Below, one piece after another: positions 18,809-28,224 of a DNA stretch of 44,003 nt (positions within the stretch are counted from its first letter, which is position 1; each line of letters begins with the position of its first letter). Under the pieces are notes generated by a model. That model was not told the DNA's origin and searched no databases. It saw nothing but the letters and a program-made list of their open reading frames with translations. The DNA comes from an uncultured Clostridia bacterium. GTDB taxonomy: Bacteria; Bacillota; Clostridia; TANB77; CAG-508. Position numbers and translations under genes: made by a program. The stretch is taken from positions 1 to 44,003 of the forward strand of contig CANRGM010000002.1 in assembly GCA_947630155.1 (NCBI GenBank), in the 5' to 3' direction.

Positions 18809-20476
18809 TTGTTAAGAGTAAATAATATATCAAAATCTTATAAAGGTAAAACTATTTTAAATCAAATTGGGTTTACATTAAATTCCGGAGAAAAAATAGG
18901 TTTAGTAGGTTGCAATGGAGTAGGAAAGTCAACATTAATGAGAATTATTTCTGGTATTGAAAAGGCTGATGAAGGAACAATTGAAATAGACAATCCAGAA
19001 TTTGTGGGATATCTAAGGCAAGAATTCAAGATTAATGAAGAGAATGAAACAATAGTTTCATTTCTAAAAAAGGAAATTGGTATAGATGATATAGAAGCAA
19101 ATTTAAAAACACTGGAAGAAACAATGGGGGAAGACACAGAAAAAATAGAAAAATACTGCGAATTACAGGAAAAATATTCGTTATTAGATGGTTATAATTT
19201 TGATTATAAATTAGACACAATTTTAAATGGCTTAGGTATGGGAAAAGAATTTAAGGATAGAAGAATAAGCGAATTAAGTGGTGGTCAAAAAAATAAAGTA
19301 ATGCTTGCACTAGTATTATTAAAAGGTGCGGAATTAATTTTATTAGATGAACCGACTAATAATTTAGATTTAAAATCAATTGAATGGTTAGAAGAATATC
19401 TAAGTACATTAGATATTCCATGTTTAATAGTATCACATGATAGGAGATTTTTAGATAAAGTAACTACTAAAACTATTGAGATTGATGAATTTGAAAGAAC
19501 ATGTAAAGAGTATCCTGGAAATTATTCACAATATGTGGAATTTAAGAAAAAAGAAGAAGAAAAACAATTAGAATTATATAGCAGTCAACAAGAACAAATA
19601 AAAGTTTTACAAGATAGTATAAAACAGAAAAAGGATTGGGCAATTAAAGGAAGAAAACAAGGAGTAAAAGACAATGATAAATATACTAGAGGCTATGAAA
19701 GAGATAGGGCTAGTGGCCTAGCTAGTAAGGCAAAACAAATAGAAAAGCAAATTCAACAAATGGACAAAATTGAGAGACCAAAAACAAGAAATAAATTACA
19801 AATTAAAATTAATACTTCAAAAATGAAAGGATCTACAAATATTTCTTTTAAAGATTTAGTTTGTGGATATGAAAAAGGTTTTCAAACTGAACCTGTTTCT
19901 TTAGATTGTCATTTTGGTCAAAAAATAATCATAATTGGTGATAATGGTTCAGGTAAAACAACTTTTTTAAAAACATTGATGAAAGAACAAAAACCAATTT
20001 CAGGGAATGTTGATATTGGAAGTGCATTGAAAATAGGATATATTGCGCAAGATACTAAGGAAAATACAGATTTAACAATTGATGAATATATAAAAAAATC
20101 AATAGATTATGAAAATTTACAAGACAAATCAATGATATATACAGTTATGAAACAATTTAATTTTGCATATGAAGATAAGGATAAAAAATATTCTGAATTA
20201 AGTCCTGGTGAAAGAACAAGAATTCATCTAGCAATATTTTCATTATTGGATATAAACACACTAATTTTAGATGAACCCACAAATCATCTTGATATAGAAG
20301 CATTAGAAGCATTAGAGGAAGTTCTAGAAAATTTTGAAGGAACTGTAATTGCAATTAGTCATGATAGAGAGTTTATAGAAAAAGTTTGTCCAGATAGAAT
20401 TTTAGAAATGGTTGATGGTAAATTTAGAGAAATAAGAGTGGAAAATATAGAAAAAAGAAGAACGGAAAAAAAATGA
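18809..20476 (+). CDS. ABC-F family ATP-binding protein
   Basis: Two Walker A (GCNGVGKST, GDNGSGKTT), two signature motifs (LSGGQ, LSPGE), no TM, charged interdomain linker; TTG start with GAGGAGG RBS. Confidence 0.92.
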   Translation: MLRVNNISKSYKGKTILNQIGFTLNSGEKIGLVGCNGVGKSTLMRIISGIEKADEGTIEIDNPEFVGYLRQEFKINEENETIVSFLKKEIGIDDIEANLKTLEETMGEDTEKIEKYCELQEKYSLLDGYNFDYKLDTILNGLGMGKEFKDRRISELSGGQKNKVMLALVLLKGAELILLDEPTNNLDLKSIEWLEEYLSTLDIPCLIVSHDRRFLDKVTTKTIEIDEFERTCKEYPGNYSQYVEFKKKEEEKQLELYSSQQEQIKVLQDSIKQKKDWAIKGRKQGVKDNDKYTRGYERDRASGLASKAKQIEKQIQQMDKIERPKTRNKLQIKINTSKMKGSTNISFKDLVCGYEKGFQTEPVSLDCHFGQKIIIIGDNGSGKTTFLKTLMKEQKPISGNVDIGSALKIGYIAQDTKENTDLTIDEYIKKSIDYENLQDKSMIYTVMKQFNFAYEDKDKKYSELSPGERTRIHLAIFSLLDINTLILDEPTNHLDIEALEALEEVLENFEGTVIAISHDREFIEKVCPDRILEMVDGKFREIRVENIEKRRTEKK

Positions 20477-20538
20477 ACAATAGATCAATTGAATAGTAAA
20501 AGATAAAATGTATAGATGATGAAGAACAAAAAAATTTC

Positions 20539-20591
20539 ATAAACCTCCTAAAATAAGCATAAAATTAAATAGCTTATTTTAGGAGGTTTAT
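20539..20591 (+). promoter_or_regulatory. 20-bp hairpin containing the RBS of the downstream gene
   Basis: ataaacctcctaaaataagc (20539-20558) and gcttattttaggaggtttat (20572-20591) exactly complementary; AGGAGG lies in the 3' arm, ATG at 20594. Confidence 0.8.
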
Positions 20592-20593
20592 TT

Positions 20594-21365
20594 ATGTTTT
20601 TAGTATTTAATAAACAGAAAATATATTCTTATCTAGTAGCACTAAGTACAGTGATTGCATTATTTATTTTTGCAGCTACATTTACAAGTAAATCAGGTGA
20701 GATAGTAGAAACAATGTCTCAAGCAAAGCTAGTACCAATTTATAATGTTGAGACAGAAGAACCCAAGGTAGCATTTACCATGAATTGTGCATGGAATGCA
20801 GATGATATTGATTCGATATTAGCGACACTTGAAAAACATAAAACTCACATAACGTTTTTTATGGTGGGAGACTGGGTGGATAAGTATCCAGAAGCGGTGA
20901 AAAAAATATCGGATGCAGGGCATGAAATAGCAAATCATTCAGATGGGCATAAACATGTAAATAATTTAAGTTTAGGAGATAATGAAAAAGAAATTATAAA
21001 TTGTTCGGAAAAGATAAAGAAAATAACTGGAAAATCAACTACTTTATATAGAGGTCCTTATGGGGAATATAACAATACTGTAATACAAGCAGCAGAAAAT
21101 CAAAAACACACTACAATTCAATGGTCTTTAGATACGTTGGATTATCAGCGGTCTTACTGGGGATGAAATGTGGGCAAGACTTAACAACAAAATTAAAAAT
21201 GGGGATATTATATTATCACATAACGGAACAGATCATACCGCAGATAGTTTAGATAAACTGCTTACTAATATAGAGAAAAAGGGGTTTAAAGTTGTTACTG
21301 TTTCTGACTTAATTTATAGTGATAATTATGAAATTGACAGCAATGGAACGCAAAAACAAAAATAA
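20594..21365 (+). pseudogene. PdaB-like polysaccharide deacetylase, +1 frameshift
   Basis: ORF1 ends ...TLDYQ(RSYWG*); reading frame at 21150 gives GLTGDEMWARLNNKIKNGDIILSHNGTDHTADSL; extra C at about 21149. Confidence 0.85.
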
Positions 21366-21445
21366 TTGCACAATTGGGAACGCGTACCAATTGTGCATAA
21401 TTTGGGAAATTTGCGATATACTAATAAAAAGGAGATTGAAATAAA

Positions 21446-21955
21446 ATGGTATTTATTGGTCTTATTACAGATTCAAAAAGTGAGAGCAATATTGAGAAAT
21501 TATTATCATATAATAAATTTTTGGTAGAAAATAAAGTAATATTTATAAAAGAAAAGAATATAGATAATATAAAGAATGTTCATTTTGATACAGTAATAAT
21601 AAATAAGAAATTTGAAAAAATTGATGAGTTAAATAAAATATTACAAAATGCAAAAAATGTAATTATTAATATGGATATTGATGCAAAATATGAAGAATTA
21701 AATATCACAAATTCCAATTTAATAACTTATGGTTTTAATTCTAAATCAAGTATTACAATATCAAGTGTAACTGATGATGATGTATTAATTTGTGTGCAAA
21801 GAAATATATATAATAATTATGGAGAAATTGAATTGCAGGAAATAAAACTAGAATATAATGAAAACTATAGTATATATGATTTAATAATTGTTTTAGTGCT
21901 ATTTTTGATATATGTACCAGATTATGACAAAATTAACATAAATGGTATAAAATAA
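21446..21955 (+). CDS. Hypothetical protein
   Basis: Intact ORF with GGAG RBS; SNLITYGFNSKSSITISSV vaguely Mur-ligase-like but unassigned. Confidence 0.65.
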   Translation: MVFIGLITDSKSESNIEKLLSYNKFLVENKVIFIKEKNIDNIKNVHFDTVIINKKFEKIDELNKILQNAKNVIINMDIDAKYEELNITNSNLITYGFNSKSSITISSVTDDDVLICVQRNIYNNYGEIELQEIKLEYNENYSIYDLIIVLVLFLIYVPDYDKININGIK

Positions 21956-22083
21956 AAAATATTGAAAAATATAACTTTTTATGTAGACAAAACCAAAAAA
22001 ATAGTGTATAATAATAAATATGATATAAAAATTTGTACATTATGATTAAAAATATAATAAACAAATAAGGGGAGGAAATAAAT

Positions 22084-22776
22084 TTGAATACAAATTATTT
22101 AGAAAATAACCACTTAGTATTAGTGGGAAAGGTAACAAGTGAAAAAAGACTTAGTCATGAAATTTATGGAGAAAAATTTTACATATTTGATTTAGCAGTA
22201 CCTCGTTTAAGCGGTAATGCAGACATTATTCCAATAACTGTATCAGAAAGATTACTTTCAATTAATGATTTGAAAATTGATTCAAAAATTACAGTAGAAG
22301 GTCAATTTAGATCATATAACAGTTATGAAAATGAGAAAAACAGATTAGTACTTACAGTTTTTGCTAAAGAAATTAAGTTTATGGAGAATCAAGAACAAGA
22401 AATTGAAGTCAGCAAAGATGTAGTTTCAAATGAAGTAACATTAAATGGTTACATATGTAAAAAACCTATTTACAGACAAACTCCATTTGGAAGAGAAATT
22501 TCAGATTTATTATTAGCAGTAAACAGAGCATATAATAAATCAGACTACATACCATGTATAGCATGGGGAAGAAATGCTAGATTTTGTGAAAATATTCTAG
22601 TAGGAACTGAGGTAAAAATAGTAGGTAGAGTTCAATCAAGAACATATGAGAAGAAATATGAAGATGGTAGAGTTGAAACAAAAGTAGCATATGAAGTTTC
22701 AGTTTCAAGTTTAGAAGTAGTAAATCAAGAAGATGATTCAGTTCAAAATGAAGAAACAGTTGAACAAGCAATGTAA
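22084..22776 (+). CDS. Single-stranded DNA-binding (OB-fold) protein, possibly two OB domains
   Basis: N-terminal LVLVGKVTSEKRLSHE and second VTLNGYICKKPIYRQTPFGREISDLLLAVNR...IPCIAWGRNARF; acidic C-terminus; TTG start after GGGGAGG. Confidence 0.8.
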   Translation: MNTNYLENNHLVLVGKVTSEKRLSHEIYGEKFYIFDLAVPRLSGNADIIPITVSERLLSINDLKIDSKITVEGQFRSYNSYENEKNRLVLTVFAKEIKFMENQEQEIEVSKDVVSNEVTLNGYICKKPIYRQTPFGREISDLLLAVNRAYNKSDYIPCIAWGRNARFCENILVGTEVKIVGRVQSRTYEKKYEDGRVETKVAYEVSVSSLEVVNQEDDSVQNEETVEQAM

Positions 22777-22821
22777 TCAAACAAAATAGATAACCCAATA
22801 GCAATATAACTCATAAAAGCA

Positions 22822-22865
22822 GATATCCAGTCTAGACATAGATTCAGACTGGATATTTGTTTTTA
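22822..22865. terminator. Terminator between convergent genes
   Basis: gatatccagtctagacatagattcagactggatatttgttttt. Confidence 0.75.
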
Positions 22866-23009
22866 TTTTTTTTCTTTTGGTATGATTATTTTATTTTTAT
22901 CTGTTTTATTTTTAGGCTTTTCAACATCTAAATGTGTACTAACTGGAGATATACCTAAACGACCTTTTCCTTTAACTACTTCAATTTTAGGTTTTTTATC
23001 ATTTGACAT
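22863..23009 (-). CDS. 48-aa basic small protein
   Basis: MSNDKKPKIEVVKGKGRLGISPVSTHLDVEKPKNKTDKNKIIIPKEKK; AAAAGGAG RBS. Below ORF-track length cutoff. Confidence 0.65.
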   Translation of the reverse strand: MSNDKKPKIEVVKGKGRLGISPVSTHLDVEKPKNKTDKNKIIIPKEKK

Positions 23010-23152
23010 ATTATCGCACTCCTTTTATACTTTTTCTAATATTATCATATAAACATCATTTGTTCAAGAGATGAAATACAAAAAAACTTGAACCTTGACA
23101 TATATAATCAGAAATGATTTAATATGAAAGATGAGAAAAGGAGAGAGTAAAT

Positions 23153-23779
23153 ATGGACTATAAAAAACAACAAGGTATAATAGAATCAATTTTATTTGCT
23201 GCTGGTAGGCAGGTTGAAATAAAGGAATTAATGTCAGCTACAGAATTAGGACAAGACGAAATTACTTCAATTGTGGAAATTATGAAAAATGAATATAATA
23301 ATGAAAATAGAGGAATTGAAATAATAAAAGTAAATGATGCATATCAATTGTGTGCCAAAAAAGAAAACTATGAGTATATATATCCAATTTTTGATAAAAG
23401 AAGCAAACCAAATTTATCACCAGCAGCATTAGAAGTTATTTCAATAATTGCATATAATCCAAAAATAACAAGAGCTGAAATTGAATCAATCCGTGGTGTG
23501 GGGTCAGATGGAACAATATATAAATTATTAGAATATGAATTAATACAAGAAGCTGGAAGATTAGATGCACCAGGTAGACCTACTATGTATGAAACAACTC
23601 CTAAATTTCTAAAAATGTTTGGATTAAGCAATTTAGACGAATTGCCAGAATTACCTAGATATAAATTAGATGAAAATCAACAAATTGTTATTGATGAGTA
23701 TATTAAAAATGAACAAAATAATGTGAATGAAGATAAACAAGAAGAAAACATAGTTGAAGAAAGTGATAATAATAAATAG
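23153..23779 (+). CDS. scpB: Segregation and condensation protein B
   Basis: IIESILFAAGRQVEIKEL, LSPAALEVISIIAYNPKITRAEIESIRGVGSDGTIYKLLE, GRPTMYETTPKFLKMFGL. Confidence 0.93.
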   Translation: MDYKKQQGIIESILFAAGRQVEIKELMSATELGQDEITSIVEIMKNEYNNENRGIEIIKVNDAYQLCAKKENYEYIYPIFDKRSKPNLSPAALEVISIIAYNPKITRAEIESIRGVGSDGTIYKLLEYELIQEAGRLDAPGRPTMYETTPKFLKMFGLSNLDELPELPRYKLDENQQIVIDEYIKNEQNNVNEDKQEENIVEESDNNK

Positions 23780-23790
23780 AAATAGATGAA

Positions 23791-23847
23791 GTCCTAGTGT
23801 TAGTGTGATAAAAATTATAGTATTCCATAAACTAGGACTCCTTTTTT
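23791..23847 (+). terminator. Terminator after scpB
   Basis: gtcctagt...actaggactccttttttaag. Confidence 0.65.
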
Positions 23848-23971
23848 AAGTTCTTTTTTTAAAATATGCACAATCATGGTTAGTATTGAAAGATTGACGT
23901 ATTGTGTTATTTAGTGTACATTTTCCATCTTTTTGATGTACACAATTTAATGAACAATTAATATTGGTCAA
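23846..23971 (-). CDS. 41-aa Cys-rich small protein (DUF1540-like)
   Basis: (M)TNINCSLNCVHQKDGKCTLNNTIRQSFNTNHDCAYFKKRT from TTG with AGAGGTG RBS; C-x3-C...C...C pattern. Confidence 0.65.
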   Translation of the reverse strand: MTNINCSLNCVHQKDGKCTLNNTIRQSFNTNHDCAYFKKRT

Positions 23972-24118
23972 TTTTATCACCTCTAACAAGGTTAGTATGT
24001 GTATATTTTGCAAAATTATGTGAAAGAAAAAATTTCCAAAAACACTTGATTTTTTTTGTAATATATGTTAGTATTATAAATAGTCAATTTAATAAACGCA
24101 TATAGGAGGTGCAATAAA

Positions 24119-24316
24119 ATGGCTAATTGTGCAATTTGTAATAAAACAAAAAGTTGGGGAAATAAAATAAGCATTGCTCGTTCACATGTAAGTAGAAGAG
24201 CTTCAAGAACTTTTTCACCAAATTTAAGAACAGTAAAAGCAGAAATAGATGGTGAAGTAAAAAGAATACATGTATGTGCAAAATGTTTACGTTCAGGTAA
24301 AGTAAAAAGAGCATAA
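24119..24316 (+). CDS. rpmB: 50S ribosomal protein L28
   Basis: MANCAICNKTKSWGNKISIARSHVSRRASRTFSPNLRTVKA; GGAGG RBS. Confidence 0.95.
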   Translation: MANCAICNKTKSWGNKISIARSHVSRRASRTFSPNLRTVKAEIDGEVKRIHVCAKCLRSGKVKRA

Positions 24317-24322
24317 TTTTAT

Positions 24323-24392
24323 AAATAAATTGGGTTAAATTAAATTATAAATTTTGTATAGTGTAGTTTAATTTAATTCAATTTATTTTTAT
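24323..24392 (+). terminator. Terminator after rpmB
   Basis: 22-nt arms 24323-24344 / 24367-24388 (two G-U in RNA), followed by T-run. Confidence 0.7.
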
Positions 24393-24504
24393 ATATTTAA
24401 TATTATTATGAAAAAGTAAGAAATATATGCTATTACTATATAAAACATATATTTCTTATTTTTAATGTTTTAAATCATGGATAATTTTAATTAAAATATG
24501 TAGT

Positions 24505-24579
24505 TTAATCTTTGATGCCAAAAATAAACTTAACAATTCCTCGTAAACATTTAGGAACTTTTTTTACAACAATAGTCAT
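24505..24579 (-). CDS. spoVM: Stage V sporulation protein SpoVM
   Basis: MTIVVKKVPKCLRGIVKFIFGIKD, matches SpoVM amphipathic-helix pattern (P-K-x-L-x-G-I-x-K/R-x-x-F/L-G); AAAGGAG RBS. Confidence 0.88.
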   Translation of the reverse strand: MTIVVKKVPKCLRGIVKFIFGIKD

Positions 24580-24600
24580 TTTTCAACACACTCCTTTATA

Positions 24601-24750
24601 CTAACATGCTAGCCAAACAAGGCCAACTATGCATACTGCGATACCAATAGCGAAAAGCCATCCCGTAAGTGGAAGTAATAGTACTAATAATATTCCTAAA
24701 CCTAAACCAATTAAACATACTCCTAAAGTCTTTTTAAATAAACAGAACAT
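24601..24750 (-). CDS. 49-aa small hydrophobic membrane protein
   Basis: MFCLFKKTLGVCLIGLGLGILLVLLLPLTGWLFAIGIAVCIVGLVWLAC; GAGGAGG RBS; 21 nt upstream of spoVM ATG. Confidence 0.75.
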   Translation of the reverse strand: MFCLFKKTLGVCLIGLGLGILLVLLLPLTGWLFAIGIAVCIVGLVWLAC

Positions 24751-24947
24751 AATGTATTACCTCCTCTATTTAATATATAATATTAAATTTTAATTCAAAT
24801 GTTACATAAAATGGGTAAGAATTTTTACATGACCACCTGAATCGTAAAACAATCAAATTCAACTACAATAATTTTGGTAAAAAGTATTTGCGAAATCCAA
24901 TTTATATGTTATGATAAATAATATAAAAAATAAGGGAGAAATGTAGA

Positions 24948-26699
24948 ATGAAACATGAAATTGATGAAAAACCAAAAGGAGTAGTGAAAAAAATAGGCGG
25001 TGTTTTATTAAAACTGATAGTAATAGCCGTTCTTTTAATAGGTGCAGTTTTTATACTTAGAATCGCTCCAAATTATATAAGAAATGAAATAACTGATAAA
25101 ACTAATCTAGTAATAAATTTTTCAAATGTCACAGGTAAAACTAAGCAGGAAGTTCTAATTGAAGATGATGTTATATATCTATCTTTTGATGATATTAAAA
25201 ATTATTATGATGATAATATATATTATGATGAAGAATATAATCAGATAGTAACTTCAACTGAAACAAAATTGGCTGTTTTAGGAATTGATGAAAACGAGAT
25301 ATTAGTAAATGGTGAAATTACTAGAATTGATAATAGTGCAAAAGTTGAAAATGATATTTTTTATATTCCTATCTCAGAAATGGAAGATATATATAATATA
25401 AAGGTTACAAAAGTAGAAAATAAAGTTATTATAGAATCTTTAGATAAAAAGCTAACAACTGCAATAGCAGATAAAAATCTTCATATTAGATATAAAGCAA
25501 CCGTATTTTCAAAATCTATAGAAAAAATTAATGAAGGAGATAAATTAGTAATAGCAGAAGTTGAAGAAAATACATTACCTGAAGGTTGGGTAAAAGTTCG
25601 TTCACAAAATGGAAATATAGGATATGTTGAAGAAAAGAAGTTAAGAGATATAAAGGTTGAAAGAGAAGAAGAAAAATATGAAAATCGAATTGATGGAAAG
25701 GTTAGTTTAGTATGGGAATATTTTTCAAAATATGCGACAGCACCAGACAATACAGGAGAAAAATATGATGGAGTTAATGTTGTTTCACCTTCATTCTTTA
25801 ATTTAGATTTAAAAGATACAGAAATAGAAAATGTTACTAAAATGGATGTGGTTTCACAGGCTAAACTTGTTGAAAATGTTGGAGATGAAGGAGTTGATTA
25901 TATTAATTGGGCAAAACATAATGGTTATAAAGTATGGCCTAAAGTTACAAATGATACATTGTCATCAACAATAGACGAGTTTTCAGTTATAATAAATGAT
26001 TATGAATTACGTGAAAGTATTATAAATGATATTTTAAATTATGTAAAAAGATATGATTTAGATGGAATTAATTTAGATTTTGAATATATGTATAAAGATG
26101 ATAGTGAAGCATTTTCAAGATTTGTTATAGAATTAGCACCACAATTACGAGACATAGGAGCATGTTTATCTGTTGATGTTACAGCACCTAATGGATCAGA
26201 TAATTGGTCATTATGTTATAATAGACATATAATTGGTGAAGTGGCAGATTATATTGTGTTTATGGGATATGATCAATATGGAACAAGTGCTTTTGGAACA
26301 ACATCTGGATATAATTGGGTAGAAAATAGCATAAATAATTTTTTAAATGGTGAAGATGTGCCAGCTGAAAAAATAATTTTAGGCTTACCTTTCTACACAA
26401 GACTTTGGAAAACAAAAAATGATGAGGTTGTTGGAAAGTCACAGGTTGTTGGCATAAAAAATATGGAGGATTCAATACCTGATAATGCATCAAAAGACTG
26501 GTTAGAAGATTTAAAACAATATTTTATTCAATATGAAGAAAATGGATATGTATATAAAATGTGGGTTGAGGATGAAGAGTCATTTTCTTTAAAATTAGAT
26601 TTAGTAGAAAAATATAATTTAGCTGGAGCCGCATATTGGAGAAAGGGTTTTGAATCAGATAAAATTTGGGAAATTGTAAAGCAAAAATTTGAAATGTAA
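24948..26699 (+). CDS. GH18 (YaaH/SleL-like) glycosidase with SH3-like domain
   Basis: N-terminal TM, SH3-like GWVKVRSQNGNIGYVEEKKL, GH18 DGINLDFEYM catalytic motif. Confidence 0.88.
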   Translation: MKHEIDEKPKGVVKKIGGVLLKLIVIAVLLIGAVFILRIAPNYIRNEITDKTNLVINFSNVTGKTKQEVLIEDDVIYLSFDDIKNYYDDNIYYDEEYNQIVTSTETKLAVLGIDENEILVNGEITRIDNSAKVENDIFYIPISEMEDIYNIKVTKVENKVIIESLDKKLTTAIADKNLHIRYKATVFSKSIEKINEGDKLVIAEVEENTLPEGWVKVRSQNGNIGYVEEKKLRDIKVEREEEKYENRIDGKVSLVWEYFSKYATAPDNTGEKYDGVNVVSPSFFNLDLKDTEIENVTKMDVVSQAKLVENVGDEGVDYINWAKHNGYKVWPKVTNDTLSSTIDEFSVIINDYELRESIINDILNYVKRYDLDGINLDFEYMYKDDSEAFSRFVIELAPQLRDIGACLSVDVTAPNGSDNWSLCYNRHIIGEVADYIVFMGYDQYGTSAFGTTSGYNWVENSINNFLNGEDVPAEKIILGLPFYTRLWKTKNDEVVGKSQVVGIKNMEDSIPDNASKDWLEDLKQYFIQYEENGYVYKMWVEDEESFSLKLDLVEKYNLAGAAYWRKGFESDKIWEIVKQKFEM

Positions 26700-26754
26700 T
26701 AAATAATAAATCATCAGCATAATATATAAAAATATCTATTATGTTGGTGATTTT

Positions 26755-27669
26755 ATGTCATATAAAAATAATGTAAAAGTAGGTTATGTTAGAACTGATA
26801 GTAGAATTTATGAAATGCCTAGAGAGAAGTGTAAAAAGCTTTCTAAATATATATTCTTTAAAATCAAAGTAGAATTAATAGATAATGGAATAATTTTTTT
26901 AATTCCAAAATATAAAAAAAATAATAATAAAATTATGAAAAAATTAATCAAACAATTAAATTATTATATCAAATTATATGAAATTGATTATTTAGTTTTT
27001 GAAAAAGACTTGAAATTTTTAGAGAAAAATTTTAACAGTACTAATATATTAAATGGAAAATTCTTGATGAAGGATTCGTTGGTAGAGATTTTAGAGTATA
27101 TATTTGCTATAAAAAAAGAAAATATGAATTTAGAAAATATTTATATTTTTGTAAATAAATATTCAAAAAACAACATATATTTAATACAAAAACTTATTTC
27201 TAAATTTAGAACTGTAAATATAATTACAGAAAATCTAAGATATTATAAAAGATTGGAAAATTCATTATATGAAGATGGAATTTTAATTACAGTTTCAAAT
27301 AATAAGCGAAAGAGTGCTAGAAATGCAAAATATATTATAAATATAGATTTTGAGAAAGATGTTTTTGAAAAATATAATATTAACATGAATTCTACTATTA
27401 TCAATCTTACAGATGAATCGATTTTCTTTAAGAAATCTTTCAATGGTGTTCAAGTAAACAATTTTGAAGTGGTTATGGATGAAAATAATCAAATATTTGT
27501 TGAAGAATTTTATGGAGATATTAATAAAAAAATTTTTATAGAAAGTCTTGTATATTCTGGCAGACAATACTATGAAAAAGCTGAGAAATTATATAAACAG
27601 TATGGTTGTTATATATGTTCACTAATAGGTATAAGAGGTGCATTACAGAAATGTGAATTTTTAGTGTAA
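26755..27669 (+). CDS. Hypothetical protein
   Basis: Intact 304-aa ORF; no confident family. Confidence 0.65.
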   Translation: MSYKNNVKVGYVRTDSRIYEMPREKCKKLSKYIFFKIKVELIDNGIIFLIPKYKKNNNKIMKKLIKQLNYYIKLYEIDYLVFEKDLKFLEKNFNSTNILNGKFLMKDSLVEILEYIFAIKKENMNLENIYIFVNKYSKNNIYLIQKLISKFRTVNIITENLRYYKRLENSLYEDGILITVSNNKRKSARNAKYIINIDFEKDVFEKYNINMNSTIINLTDESIFFKKSFNGVQVNNFEVVMDENNQIFVEEFYGDINKKIFIESLVYSGRQYYEKAEKLYKQYGCYICSLIGIRGALQKCEFLV

Positions 27670-27747
27670 AGTATTGACAAAAAGTCAAAACTGATTTAAG
27701 ATATGTAAGACACTTAAACAAGAAAATTACATAAAGGAGGAAAAAAT

Positions 27748-28224
27748 ATGGAGGAAAAAGAAGTAATATTAACACAAGAAGGATTTGAAAATCTAGAAAA
27801 AGAATTAGAATATTTAAAAACAGAAAAAAGGGCTGAAATAGCCGAAAGAATAAAAGTAGCTTTAGGATTTGGAGATTTATCTGAAAATTCAGAGTATGAT
27901 GAAGCTAAAAGTGCACAAGCTGCTAATGAAGATAAAATAGCAGAATTAGAAAATAAGATTAGATATGCTAAAATTATAAATGGATCTGAAATAGATACAA
28001 AAACTGTGCAAGTTGGAAATACTGTTAAGTTATGGGATGAAGAATTTGAGGAAGAAGTAGTATATACTATAGTTGGATCAACAGAAGCAGATTTATTACA
28101 AAATAGAATTTCAAATGAATCTCCTATAGGAAGTGCTTTACTTGGTGCTAAGAAAAATCAAATAGTAGAGGTTCAAGCACCTGTTGGAGTTACTAAGTAT
28201 AAAATATTATCAATTACAAAATAA
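27748..28224 (+). CDS. greA: Transcription elongation factor GreA
   Basis: LTQEGFENLEKELEYLKTEKRAEIAERIKVA...GDLSENSEYDEAK; GGAGG RBS. Confidence 0.95.
   Translation: MEEKEVILTQEGFENLEKELEYLKTEKRAEIAERIKVALGFGDLSENSEYDEAKSAQAANEDKIAELENKIRYAKIINGSEIDTKTVQVGNTVKLWDEEFEEEVVYTIVGSTEADLLQNRISNESPIGSALLGAKKNQIVEVQAPVGVTKYKILSITK

Noticed and set aside
24123-24314. ORF antisense to rpmB
   Set aside because: rpmB is unambiguous; the antisense ORF has no RBS.
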